Shown here: piece after piece, positions 34,755 through 42,761 of the stretch | How positions within the stretch are numbered: the first letter of the stretch is position 1 | How the letters are laid out: each line of letters opens with the position of its first letter | Made by a program: the position numbers and the translations under genes | Assembly: GCA_035275405.1 (NCBI GenBank) | Contig: DATEMU010000005.1 | Span: 247,381 to 311,380 of the forward strand | Origin: Phycisphaerae bacterium | Lineage (GTDB): Bacteria; Planctomycetota; Phycisphaerae; UBA1845; UTPLA1 | DNA length: 64,000 nt | Direction of reading: 5' to 3' | The notes under the pieces: generated by a model | The model's database searches: none | What the model was told of the DNA's origin: nothing | The model's input: the letters and a program-made list of their open reading frames with translations, nothing else

Positions 34755-36278
34755 ATGAGCGGCCTTTCCGATCCCATGCCACCGAGACCGGCACCGCTCC
34801 GTCACGAACGGTGGGTGTGGTACGCTGTACTGACTGCCCTGGTGCTGCGACTTCTCGTCTTCTTCGCCAATCGAAACCAGCCGATCGTCACGATCGAAGA
34901 AAGCTACATCGCCTCCACGGCCACGCTGGTCTCCGGCTACGGCTACCAGATGCGCACGACGAAGGCCCTGGAAAACAAGCACGGCTTTCCGACGATGCTC
35001 ACGTCCATCGACTACATGCGGCAACGCGAGGCCGAGGGGGGCCGCGTGGACCGCGAACATCCGTATCCGAAGAGCCCGATCGGCTGGATTCCCGCCGTCG
35101 TCCACCCCGCCGGATACTCGTGGCTCCTGTACCCGCTCTATCGCCTCGGTAACTTCAGCGGCATGATCGCCTCAGCGCGGCTGCTGCAGATCGTCACGGA
35201 TTCGCTGGTCTGCGTCCTGGCCTTTCTGTTCGCGCGCAACGTCTTTGGCGCGTCGGTCGGCCGACTGGCCGCATGGTTGTACGCCTTCTGTCCGGCGATG
35301 ATTTACCTTTGCCAGGCGATTTTGCCGGACGCGTACCATGGGTTTTTCGCCGGCTCCATCTTGTGCCTGGCCAGCTTTGCCACGCCGCGGCGCGGCGCCT
35401 GGCTGCTCGCCGCCGGCGCCGCGGCGGGACTGGCTTGTCATTTCCGTTCGGAATATCAGTTGATGCCGCTGGTCATCTTCCTGATCGTCCTCTTGAATTG
35501 GCGGCGCTTCGTGCCGAGCGTGGTCTGGTCCGCGGGCATGGCCGCCGTCATGCTCATCGTGCTTGCGCCTTGGGCGCTCTGGACGAAGAAAGTGTCCGGC
35601 CACGCGCAATTCGGCGGCGTCGGCGCCTGGAGCGGGATGTACGTCGGGATCGGCGAGGATCCACAAAACCCGTGGGGGATCGTGATGAACGAACCCTGGC
35701 TCACACAGGACGCCATCAACCGCGGTTTCGAATCGCACATCTCCCATGAAGCCAACCAGGAATACAAAAAACTCTGCTGGCAATATGTCCGGCAGTATCC
35801 CTGGCGTTATGCGCGGTGCATCCTCGTTCACCGGCTGCCGCTGGCCTTGGCCACGCCGCACCTCACCTCTAACCGAACTACCAGCGACGAATTCTCCTTC
35901 ACGAAGTACCATGTTGAAGAAGGCCTGACACGCTGGGGTGTCATCCGCAAGTATCCCGGGAAAGTGGTAAGATACATGGGTCCCCAGTTGGCCATGAGCG
36001 CCGTTTCCGCCCTGCTGACCCTCGCGCTCCTGGCGACGATCGTCATCTTCCGACGGGATTGGCGCCGGATCGCGTGGCTCGTGATACCCTGGGGCTATAC
36101 GGTCGGAACGGTCGTCCTGATAAAGAGCATCGAGCCCCGGAATATCGCCCCGCCTCTGTTCGTACTGACCGTGGCCCTGGCGATCGTGATATGCTACCTC
36201 GTCCATCGCCGGCAGGGGCGGCCCTTCGTGTTTCCATCCAGCGGGATCGAAGAGCCGATGGGCGCCCGGAGGGGTTGA
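34755..36278 (+). CDS. ArnT-like (GT39-type) membrane glycosyltransferase
   Basis: The 507-residue polytopic protein has about ten hydrophobic segments, for example WVWYAVLTALVLRLLVFFA near residue 20 and MSAVSALLTLALLATIVIF near 415. A charged loop (TIEESYIASTATLVSGYGY) stands after the first helix, as in the PMT/ArnT fold. It is likely to move a lipid-phosphate-linked sugar to an acceptor outside the inner membrane. It follows the glycan genes and the sugar dehydrogenase, so it may finish the same glycan. ATG 34776 is an alternative start. Confidence 0.7.
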   Translation: MSGLSDPMPPRPAPLRHERWVWYAVLTALVLRLLVFFANRNQPIVTIEESYIASTATLVSGYGYQMRTTKALENKHGFPTMLTSIDYMRQREAEGGRVDREHPYPKSPIGWIPAVVHPAGYSWLLYPLYRLGNFSGMIASARLLQIVTDSLVCVLAFLFARNVFGASVGRLAAWLYAFCPAMIYLCQAILPDAYHGFFAGSILCLASFATPRRGAWLLAAGAAAGLACHFRSEYQLMPLVIFLIVLLNWRRFVPSVVWSAGMAAVMLIVLAPWALWTKKVSGHAQFGGVGAWSGMYVGIGEDPQNPWGIVMNEPWLTQDAINRGFESHISHEANQEYKKLCWQYVRQYPWRYARCILVHRLPLALATPHLTSNRTTSDEFSFTKYHVEEGLTRWGVIRKYPGKVVRYMGPQLAMSAVSALLTLALLATIVIFRRDWRRIAWLVIPWGYTVGTVVLIKSIEPRNIAPPLFVLTVALAIVICYLVHRRQGRPFVFPSSGIEEPMGARRG

Positions 36279-36359
36279 GCGCGGCGATGGGGGGAGAAAC
36301 GCGAGAATAAAAGTCCTCCTCAGGCGAATCCCCCTCCGATGGATTCCGTTGTCCTAGGG

Positions 36360-36379
36360 GACCCCGGCGCGCCGGGGTC
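36360..36379. repeat. Perfect 20-nt palindrome
   Basis: GACCCCGGCGCGCCGGGGTC is perfectly self-complementary and ends 23 bases before the GTG of the Yip1 gene. A close relative lies at 3314-3333, also just before a gene. Confidence 0.6.
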
Positions 36380-36402
36380 GGCGGTTCAGTTGGGAACGTG
36401 TA

Positions 36403-37143
36403 GTGGCGAGCCTTTCAAAAGAAGTGGAGGCCGGTGCGCCCGGCCTGAGCGATGTCTGGCAGGTCTTCACTGCGCCGGCCGGGCTCTTTCGCCGCGTGGA
36501 GGACACCGGGGCCTACGGCTGGGCCCTCGTCGTGCTCCTCGCCCTCGTCACCCTCACCGGCTATGTCCAGGTGCAGACCGGTTTGATTGACCGCGTCGTC
36601 GATCAGCAGACAGAGCGGCAACTGGGTGAGCTGGAGAAGAATCAGGGCAATCTGGTCGACCGCGTGCAGCTCAAGGACGCCATGGACGCCGTCCGCAAGT
36701 CCGGCGATTTTATGAAACTCCTGCAGCGGCTCGGGGCGATTGTCGTCTCGCCGATCTACCTCCTGACGTCGTGCTTGCTGATCTCGTCGATTCTCTATGC
36801 CGCCGTGGCCCTGACCGGTCGGAAACCGGAATACCACACGTTGATGGCGATCTGTGTCTACGCGAGCTTCGTAGATTTGGCGGGAGCGCTCTTGCGCCTG
36901 GGCATGATGATCAGTTATCGAACCACGATGGTGGATACATCCCTTGGAATGCTCGCGCCGATCGGAAAGGCTTCCTGGCTGACGGCCGTGGACCCGTTTC
37001 GCATTTGGTTCTGGCTGTTGGTGGCGATCGGACTCATCGTCACGCAGCAGCTCGGACGCCGCGGCGCCGCTGTCTGGTGTGTCTTGATGTTCGCGATCGC
37101 CTCGGCCGCGCGCGTGGGGATGGCCTACGCAGGAAATATCTAG
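36403..37143 (+). CDS. Yip1 family membrane protein
   Basis: The 246-residue protein (GTG start) has a long amphipathic part and about five membrane helices: YGWALVVLLALVTLTGYV, AIVVSPIYLLTSCLLISSIL, VYASFVDLAGALLRLGMM, WFWLLVAIGLIVTQQ and VWCVLMFAIASAA. This arrangement fits bacterial Yip1-domain proteins. The function is unknown in bacteria. It lies 25 bases before the HlyD-type gene and is likely part of the exporter operon. Confidence 0.75.
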   Translation: MASLSKEVEAGAPGLSDVWQVFTAPAGLFRRVEDTGAYGWALVVLLALVTLTGYVQVQTGLIDRVVDQQTERQLGELEKNQGNLVDRVQLKDAMDAVRKSGDFMKLLQRLGAIVVSPIYLLTSCLLISSILYAAVALTGRKPEYHTLMAICVYASFVDLAGALLRLGMMISYRTTMVDTSLGMLAPIGKASWLTAVDPFRIWFWLLVAIGLIVTQQLGRRGAAVWCVLMFAIASAARVGMAYAGNI

Positions 37144-37168
37144 GAAGTCGCCCTCATAGGGAATACTC

Positions 37169-38533
37169 ATGAAGCGTATCATCACCCTCATCATCATCCT
37201 CGCCGTCGCCGGCGGTCTCTTCGCCATCGGCAGCCTGCGCCGTGGCGCGGACGATAAGCCGATTCTCCACGTGGCGGAGGACGTCCCTCTGACGGTCCAC
37301 ATCGCCTGGCCCGAACGGCAGGAGATCATCCGGCTCGTCCAGGCGCCCGGCGACGTCGAGGCGACGCTCGAAGTGATGATTCGTTCCGAGATCGTCGCCA
37401 AGATTGATGAAATGCCCGTGGAGGAGGGCAGCGTCGTCAAGAAGGGCGACCTGCTTTGCCGCCTGAACGACCGGGACATTCAGGCCGACGTGGAATCCGG
37501 CGAAGCCCGCGTGTCCCGCCTGAAATCGGGCACGATCGACGCCGAAGCGGATCTGGAAAAGGCCGACCGTGACTATCGCCGCCAGCTTCGGCTCGCCGAG
37601 GTGAATGCGACGAGCGATCAGGAGCGCCTGGACTACATCACCGGGCTGAAGAAGGCGAAGGCCGTGCTCGACATGCGCAAGCAGGAACTCGTCGAGGCCG
37701 AGGCCTTCCTCCGGCGGGTCAAAGAGGACCTCCGCCGCACGCGAATCATCTCGCCCATCGACGGCATCGTCGCCAAGCTCGACGCCAAGATCGGCGAAGT
37801 CGTCATCACCGGAACCATGAACAATCCGGGCACGTCGATCATGACCATCAGCGACCTCTCGCGGATGCAGGTCCGCGCCCGCGTCGATGAGGTCGATGTC
37901 CCGTTGGTCAAACCCGAGCAAAAGGCCCGCATCTACCTCCAGGCCGATCAGCAGACGCCGGTCCCGGCGCGGGTCGTACGCGTCGCTTCCAAAAGCACCA
38001 AGCAGGTCGGCCGCGACGTGGTGAACTTCGAGACGCTGCTCGAGGTCTTGTCGCCGGACGAACGCATCCGGCCCGGCATGACCGCCAACGTCGAAATCGA
38101 AGTCGCCCAGCAGGACGGGGTGATCACGGTGCCGGTCGAGGCGATCGTTCATCGGATGCGTAAGGAGCTTCCCGAGGAGATCGTCAAGCAATTTGACGAG
38201 CGGCAGTCGGGGCTCGATCTGTCGGATCGCGCCAAGGCGGCGCAGTACATCAAGGTCGTGTACGTGCTGGACAACGAAGTCTCGCGGGTCCGCCTCGTCG
38301 AGCCCGGCATTGCCGACAGTCGCCGCGTCGAGGCCAAGACAGGCGTCGGCATTGACGACGTTGTCATCGTGGGGCCCTATCGCAGCCTCGATCAACTCAA
38401 GGACGGCCGCAAGGTCTCGCTCTCCGAGGACGAGAAAAAGAAGCTCGCGACGCGTCCCAAATTGAAGGAGGAGACGCCGGACCTCGCCGAGAACAAGAAG
38501 GAAGACGAACTAGTCGCCAAGAAGGCCGGCTAG
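37169..38533 (+). CDS. Membrane fusion protein (HlyD/MacA-like)
   Basis: The 454-residue adaptor has one N-terminal membrane helix (RIITLIIILAVAGGLFAIGS). The barrel-lipoyl region has VIRSEIVAKIDEMPVEEGSVV-like spacing, and a helical hairpin lies at about residues 95-185 (VESGEARVSRLKSGTIDAEA). A second lipoyl half (RTRIISPIDGIVAKLDAKIG) and beta-barrel parts follow, and a lysine-rich tail ends the protein. It would link the inner-membrane ABC exporter to an outer-membrane pore. No TolC-like gene is in view. A palindromic repeat starts right after its TAG. Confidence 0.87.
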   Translation: MKRIITLIIILAVAGGLFAIGSLRRGADDKPILHVAEDVPLTVHIAWPERQEIIRLVQAPGDVEATLEVMIRSEIVAKIDEMPVEEGSVVKKGDLLCRLNDRDIQADVESGEARVSRLKSGTIDAEADLEKADRDYRRQLRLAEVNATSDQERLDYITGLKKAKAVLDMRKQELVEAEAFLRRVKEDLRRTRIISPIDGIVAKLDAKIGEVVITGTMNNPGTSIMTISDLSRMQVRARVDEVDVPLVKPEQKARIYLQADQQTPVPARVVRVASKSTKQVGRDVVNFETLLEVLSPDERIRPGMTANVEIEVAQQDGVITVPVEAIVHRMRKELPEEIVKQFDERQSGLDLSDRAKAAQYIKVVYVLDNEVSRVRLVEPGIADSRRVEAKTGVGIDDVVIVGPYRSLDQLKDGRKVSLSEDEKKKLATRPKLKEETPDLAENKKEDELVAKKAG

Positions 38534-38555
38534 GTAGGGCGGGCTCTGCCCGCCG
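38534..38555. repeat. Stop-codon-associated palindromic repeat, copy 4
   Basis: GTA followed by GGGCGGGCTCTGCCCGCC and a G starts at the base after the HlyD TAG (38531-38533). It sits inside the exporter operon, 15 bases before the ATPase ATG. Confidence 0.8.
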
Positions 38556-38569
38556 ATTTCACGACGACC

Positions 38570-39337
38570 ATGACTACGCCCTCGCAATCTCTGATCGAAC
38601 TCCGCAATCTCGAAAAAATCTACCGCGTCGGCACGGAACTCGTCCACGCCCTCCGCGGCGTCACGCTCGAAATCCACGAAAATGAATACCTGGCCATCAT
38701 GGGTCCGTCCGGCTCCGGCAAGAGCACGCTCATGAACATCCTCGGCTGCCTCGACATCCCCACCCGCGGCAGCTATCTCTTGCGCGACAAGGATGTGTCC
38801 AAACTCTCCCAATCGGGTCTGGCCCGGATTCGCGGCCGGCAGATCGGCTTCGTCTTTCAGAACTTCGAGCTGCTCCCGCGCACGACCGCGCTGAAGAATG
38901 TCCAGCTTCCCCTCATGTACGCTCAGGTCCCACACCGCCGCCGCCGTGCGATGGACGCCCTCAAAATGGTCGGACTGACCGATCGCGCCAAGCATCGTCC
39001 CAACCAGCTCTCCGGCGGTCAGAAGCAGCGCGTCGCCATCGCCCGCGCCCTCGCCCAGCAGCCCGACATCATCCTCGCTGACGAACCCACGGGAAACCTC
39101 GACTCGGCGACCGGTGACGAGATCATGGGCATCTTCGACATGCTCCACGCCCAGGGCCAGACGATCATCATCGTCACCCACGAACCCGACATCGCCGCCC
39201 GCTGTCATCGCGTCGTCGTTCTGCGCGACGGTCTCGTTTCCTCCGATTTCCGCCACCAACCGGCCGCGCCCGGCTTCGGCGTGAAGAGCCCGGCCATCGC
39301 CGTCCAGTTGCCCGCCGCGGTCGGGGCCGCGCCATGA
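38570..39337 (+). CDS. ABC transporter ATP-binding protein (MacB/LolD-like)
   Basis: The 255-residue ATPase has Walker [10 protein letters not shown] near residue 45, Q-loop [16 protein letters not shown] near 90, signature [15 protein letters not shown] near 146, Walker [21 protein letters not shown] near 165, and the H-loop [15 protein letters not shown]. This is the LolD/MacB branch, which drives mechanotransmission ABC exporters. It overlaps the first permease gene by four bases. One ATPase serves two permeases. Confidence 0.93.
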   Translation: MTTPSQSLIELRNLEKIYRVGTELVHALRGVTLEIHENEYLAIMGPSGSGKSTLMNILGCLDIPTRGSYLLRDKDVSKLSQSGLARIRGRQIGFVFQNFELLPRTTALKNVQLPLMYAQVPHRRRRAMDALKMVGLTDRAKHRPNQLSGGQKQRVAIARALAQQPDIILADEPTGNLDSATGDEIMGIFDMLHAQGQTIIIVTHEPDIAARCHRVVVLRDGLVSSDFRHQPAAPGFGVKSPAIAVQLPAAVGAAP

Positions 39338-40611
39338 TTCGAAAAACGATCGATCGCCTCCGTCGCGTGTCGGCGTGGCTGGCTGGTTGGCTCGGCCGCA
39401 CGGGCCAGAATGTCGCGACCGCCTTCGGTCAGATCTGGGCCAATCGTGGCCGTTCGCTGCTGACCACATTGGGGGTCATCATCGCCGTCACCGCCATTAT
39501 CAGCGTCGTCGCCTTCGTACAGGGCTTCGGCCAGTACATGACCAACATGCTTCGCGGCTACGGCACGCAATATATGATCGTCCGCCCCGACATCCGCTGG
39601 GAGGACCAGGCCTTGGGCCTGGGCACCATCACGCTCGACGCCGCTGACATCGAGGCCGTCCGCGTCGAATGCCCCGACATCCGCCGCCTGACGCCTTTTG
39701 TCTATTCGGAGATGACGACCGTGTCCTACGGCCGCGCGACCGCGACGGATATTCCACTCCGCGGCGTCACCGCCGAGTATCAGACGATCCGCAATTACTA
39801 CGTAGACCGCGGCCGCTTCTTCGGCCCGCTCGACGTGCAGGGCTCGGCCAACGTCTGCGTCGTCGGCCGAAGCACCCTCAAATCTCTGGAGTGCGACGAA
39901 TCGATCCTCGGCGACTATCTCAACATCGTCGATCAGCGCTTCAAAGTGATCGGCATCCTCGAACCCAAGGGCAGCTTCATGGGCGACGATCAGGATCAGA
40001 CGATCATGATCCCGTCGACGACGATGCTGCAGATGTTCCCGCAGTTCCGCGAACAGATGCGCTTCCTCGCCGAGGCGGCCGGCGAAGAAAAGATCGACGA
40101 CGCCTGCGGCCAGGTTCGCCGCGTCCTCCGCCAGCGCCACGGTCTCGCCGCCGGCCAGCCTGACGACTTCGAAATCGATCGGCAGGATCAGATGCTTCGC
40201 GAGTTCGGCAAGGTGCGGATGATCGCCACCAGTGTCCTCGCCGGAATCGTCAGCATATCCCTGATCGTCGGCGGCATCGGCATCATGAACGTGATGTTCG
40301 TCTCCGTCAGCGAGCGAACACGCGAGATCGGCCTGCGCAAGAGCGTGGGCGGGCGGCGCCGCGATATCCTGCTCCAGTTTCTCACCGAAGCCGTCGTCCT
40401 CAGCACGACCGGCGGGGCGATCGGCGTCGCCCTCGGCTACGGAATCACCCACATCGCCTCGCTTCATCCCGCAATGGTGTCCATAGAAGTACCGTTGTGG
40501 TCCGTGGCCCTGGCCCTGGGTTTTTCAGCCGGATCGGGCATTCTTTTCGGCATCATCCCCGCGTTCAAAGCGGCGATCTTGCACCCAATCGACGCTTTGA
40601 GGCACGAGTGA
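39334..40611 (+). CDS. MacB-like ABC permease (first)
   Basis: The 425-residue protein has an N-terminal membrane helix ([20 protein letters not shown], about residues 45-65), then a large periplasmic domain of about 210 residues. The three terminal helices of the FtsX fold follow: [20 protein letters not shown] near 310, then [18 protein letters not shown] and [40 protein letters not shown] is the conserved cytoplasmic loop. It is a close paralogue of the next gene. The start overlaps the ATPase stop. Confidence 0.92.
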   Translation: MIRKTIDRLRRVSAWLAGWLGRTGQNVATAFGQIWANRGRSLLTTLGVIIAVTAIISVVAFVQGFGQYMTNMLRGYGTQYMIVRPDIRWEDQALGLGTITLDAADIEAVRVECPDIRRLTPFVYSEMTTVSYGRATATDIPLRGVTAEYQTIRNYYVDRGRFFGPLDVQGSANVCVVGRSTLKSLECDESILGDYLNIVDQRFKVIGILEPKGSFMGDDQDQTIMIPSTTMLQMFPQFREQMRFLAEAAGEEKIDDACGQVRRVLRQRHGLAAGQPDDFEIDRQDQMLREFGKVRMIATSVLAGIVSISLIVGGIGIMNVMFVSVSERTREIGLRKSVGGRRRDILLQFLTEAVVLSTTGGAIGVALGYGITHIASLHPAMVSIEVPLWSVALALGFSAGSGILFGIIPAFKAAILHPIDALRHE

Positions 40612-40615
40612 CGAG

Positions 40616-41926
40616 ATGAATACCGCCGCCGTAACGCTTCCGGCCCGCCGCCTGCCAACCCTGCTTGGCGGTGTCTTTGTCCGCCCCCTCGACTGGCTCA
40701 GCGGTTTTACCGGTCGCCAAGCACAGAACATCGGCACCGCCTTCGTACAGATCTGGGCCAACAAGGGCCGCGCCTTGCTCACCACGCTCGGCATCATCAT
40801 CGGCGTCACCTCCACCATCACCGTCGTCTCGATGGTGCAGGGCTTCGGCAATTACGTGACCGACATGCTCCGCGGCTTCGGCACCAACATGCTCTTCGTC
40901 TTCCCCTATTCCCCAAACGACGAGCACGGCATGATGCTCGGCCGCGTCGTCCTCGACTTGCAAGACGTCCGCACGGTCGGCGCCCGTTGCGAGAAAATCC
41001 GCCGCATCTCCCCCCTCGTCTTCAACAGCGCCACCGTCGAATACGGCCGGCAGAAGCTCACCGACATCGAGATGCAGGGCGCGACCGAGGAGTTCCAGCC
41101 CATCCGTCGCTTTTTCGTCGACAGCGGCCGCTTCTTCTCACCGATCGAAGTGGATAACGCCGCCTACGTCTGCGTCCTCGGCCGGGAGATGCTCCGCCTC
41201 CTCCAATGCGACGAGCGCATCGTCGGCGATCACATCTACCTCAACGCCCAGCGCTTCCGCGTCATCGGTCTGCTCGAGGCCAAGGGCAACATGATGGGCG
41301 AGAACCAGGACAAGCTGATCCTCATTCCCTACACCACAGCCATCAAGCTCAACCCGATGGCGCAGTACTTCCTCCCCTTCATGATCGAAGCCACCGGCGA
41401 AAAAGACATTGAGGAGTGCAGCCTCGAAGTGACCCGCGTCCTCCGGGAGCGCCACCGCATCCAGCCCGGCGATCCCAACGACTTCAAGGTCCTCCGCCAG
41501 GACGAATTCCTCCGCGACTTCGACCGCGTCAAGATGATCGCCACCAGCAGCCTCGCCGGCGTCGTCGGCATCTCCCTCATCGTCGGCGGCATCGGCGTCA
41601 TGAACGTCATGCTCGTCTCCGTCACCGAGCGCACCCGCGAGATCGGCCTCCGTAAAAGCGTCGGCGGCCGCCGCCGCGACATCCTCATGCAGTTCCTCAC
41701 CGAGGCCGTCGTCCTCGCCACCGTCGGCGGCGCCATCGGCATCGCCCTCGGCTACTCGATCTGCTACGTCGCCTCGCTGCACCCCTCGATGGTGAAAGTA
41801 ACGGTCCCCCTCTGGGCCGTCGCCCTGGGCCTATCCTTCTCGGCGGGCGTGGGCATCGTCTTCGGCATCATCCCGGCCTTCAAAGCGGCGATCCTGCACC
41901 CGATCGACGCACTGCGGCACGAATGA
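40616..41926 (+). CDS. MacB-like ABC permease (second)
   Basis: The 436-residue protein matches the first permease in every domain: GRALLTTLGIIIGVTSTITV, the periplasmic YSPNDEHGMMLGRVVLDLQD region, and IVGGIGVMNVMLVSVTERTREI followed by [18 protein letters not shown]. The two end identically ([19 protein letters not shown]). The pair arose by tandem duplication and may form a heterodimer with the single ATPase. The start lies four bases after the previous stop. It is followed by the S23 element. Confidence 0.92.
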   Translation: MNTAAVTLPARRLPTLLGGVFVRPLDWLSGFTGRQAQNIGTAFVQIWANKGRALLTTLGIIIGVTSTITVVSMVQGFGNYVTDMLRGFGTNMLFVFPYSPNDEHGMMLGRVVLDLQDVRTVGARCEKIRRISPLVFNSATVEYGRQKLTDIEMQGATEEFQPIRRFFVDSGRFFSPIEVDNAAYVCVLGREMLRLLQCDERIVGDHIYLNAQRFRVIGLLEAKGNMMGENQDKLILIPYTTAIKLNPMAQYFLPFMIEATGEKDIEECSLEVTRVLRERHRIQPGDPNDFKVLRQDEFLRDFDRVKMIATSSLAGVVGISLIVGGIGVMNVMLVSVTERTREIGLRKSVGGRRRDILMQFLTEAVVLATVGGAIGIALGYSICYVASLHPSMVKVTVPLWAVALGLSFSAGVGIVFGIIPAFKAAILHPIDALRHE

Positions 41927-41943
41927 GAAGAAAAGGACATAAG

Positions 41944-41965
41944 GGACAAAAGGGACCGAAAGGAC
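41944..41965 (+). repeat. Left arm of the S23-flanking inverted repeat
   Basis: A 22-base purine tract (GGACAAAAGGGACCGAAAGG with AC) is matched by the complement of 42560-42581 at 21 of 22 positions. It is built of short (A3-4)(G2-3)AC units that continue leftwards to 41931. Confidence 0.75.
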
Positions 41966-41992
41966 GTAAACTACGAGATCGAGGGTTGGCCT

Positions 41993-42559
41993 GTGAGCGA
42001 AAAGTTCATTCCACCGCACGGCGGCTACCAGAGTCTGCTCTCTTATCAGAAGGCCCAGATCGTCTATGACGGCACCGTCTGGTTTTGCAAACAGTTCCTG
42101 GACAAGCGCGACCGGACGTACGACCAGATGACCCAGGCGGCGCGGTCCGGAAAACAGAACATCGTCGAGGGCAGTCAGGCATCAGGGACTTCCAAGGAAG
42201 CAGAAATCAAGCTCACCAATGTGGCGCGAGCCAGCCTCGAAGAACTGCTGGAAGACTACCGAGATTATCCGCGCGTGCGCAGGATCGACGAGTAGACGCC
42301 GGACGACCGGCATACTCGGCGGCTGCGAGAACTTAATCGTCAAGCCGACGCAAATTACGATACTTTCAGGAAGGCCATTGAGAATCCTGATCCGGCGATC
42401 TCGGCCAATGTTATGATCGGGCTGATCAAACTGACAAATTATTTGCTCGACCAGCAAATCCGTAAGTTGGAAAAAGTCTTCCTTGCTGAGGGCGGTCTCC
42501 GCGAACGTATGAGCCGCGCGCGCCGCGCCACCAGAGCCAATACTAGGAAGTCCCCTTAG
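41993..42559 (+). pseudogene. Four-helix-bundle (S23) protein gene broken by an amber codon
   Basis: Codons 1-100 encode YQSLLSYQKAQIVYDGTVWF, ARSGKQNIVEGSQASGTSK and LEELLEDYRDY, typical of the 23S-rRNA intervening-sequence (S23) four-helix-bundle family. Codon 101 (42293-42295) is TAG. The same frame then continues without a break to the TAG at 42557, encoding RKAIENPDPAISANVMIGL and TNYLLDQQIRKLEKVFLAEG, the normal second half of the family. Codon 101 is where tryptophan usually stands (DEW), so one TGG-to-TAG change explains the break. A proline follows DYRDY where leucine is usual. The start GTG has no strong ribosome site. The 189-codon unit is flanked by an inverted repeat. Confidence 0.85.
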
Positions 42560-42581
42560 GTCCTTTCAGTCCCTTTTGTCC
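42560..42581 (-). repeat. Right arm of the S23-flanking inverted repeat
   Basis: The complement of the left arm (41944-41965) with one mismatch. It begins at the base after the S23 stop codon and extends in similar units to about 42593. The element between the arm ends is 638 bases long. Confidence 0.75.
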
Positions 42582-42615
42582 TTTTGGTCCCTTGATCCCC
42601 GCCCCCAAAAGCAAT

Positions 42616-42644
42616 CGGGAACCCGGCTTTCGCACGGGTTCCCG
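42616..42644. terminator. Ten-base-pair hairpin between convergent genes
   Basis: CGGGAACCCG and CGGGTTCCCG are perfect arms around a 9-base loop (GCTTTCGCA). It lies between the plus-strand S23 remnant and the minus-strand PQQ gene. The T-run is short, so it may be a bidirectional terminator of modest strength. Confidence 0.5.
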
Positions 42645-42761
42645 TCTTGCGTGCGCCCCTCCACCCTTTCGTCGGCAAGGCGGGCTGCACTCTTCCCCTC
42701 CGGTCAACCAGACTACCAAATCGAGGGGGGCCCTGTCCAGCCTGCGCAGGTTCGATAACCT

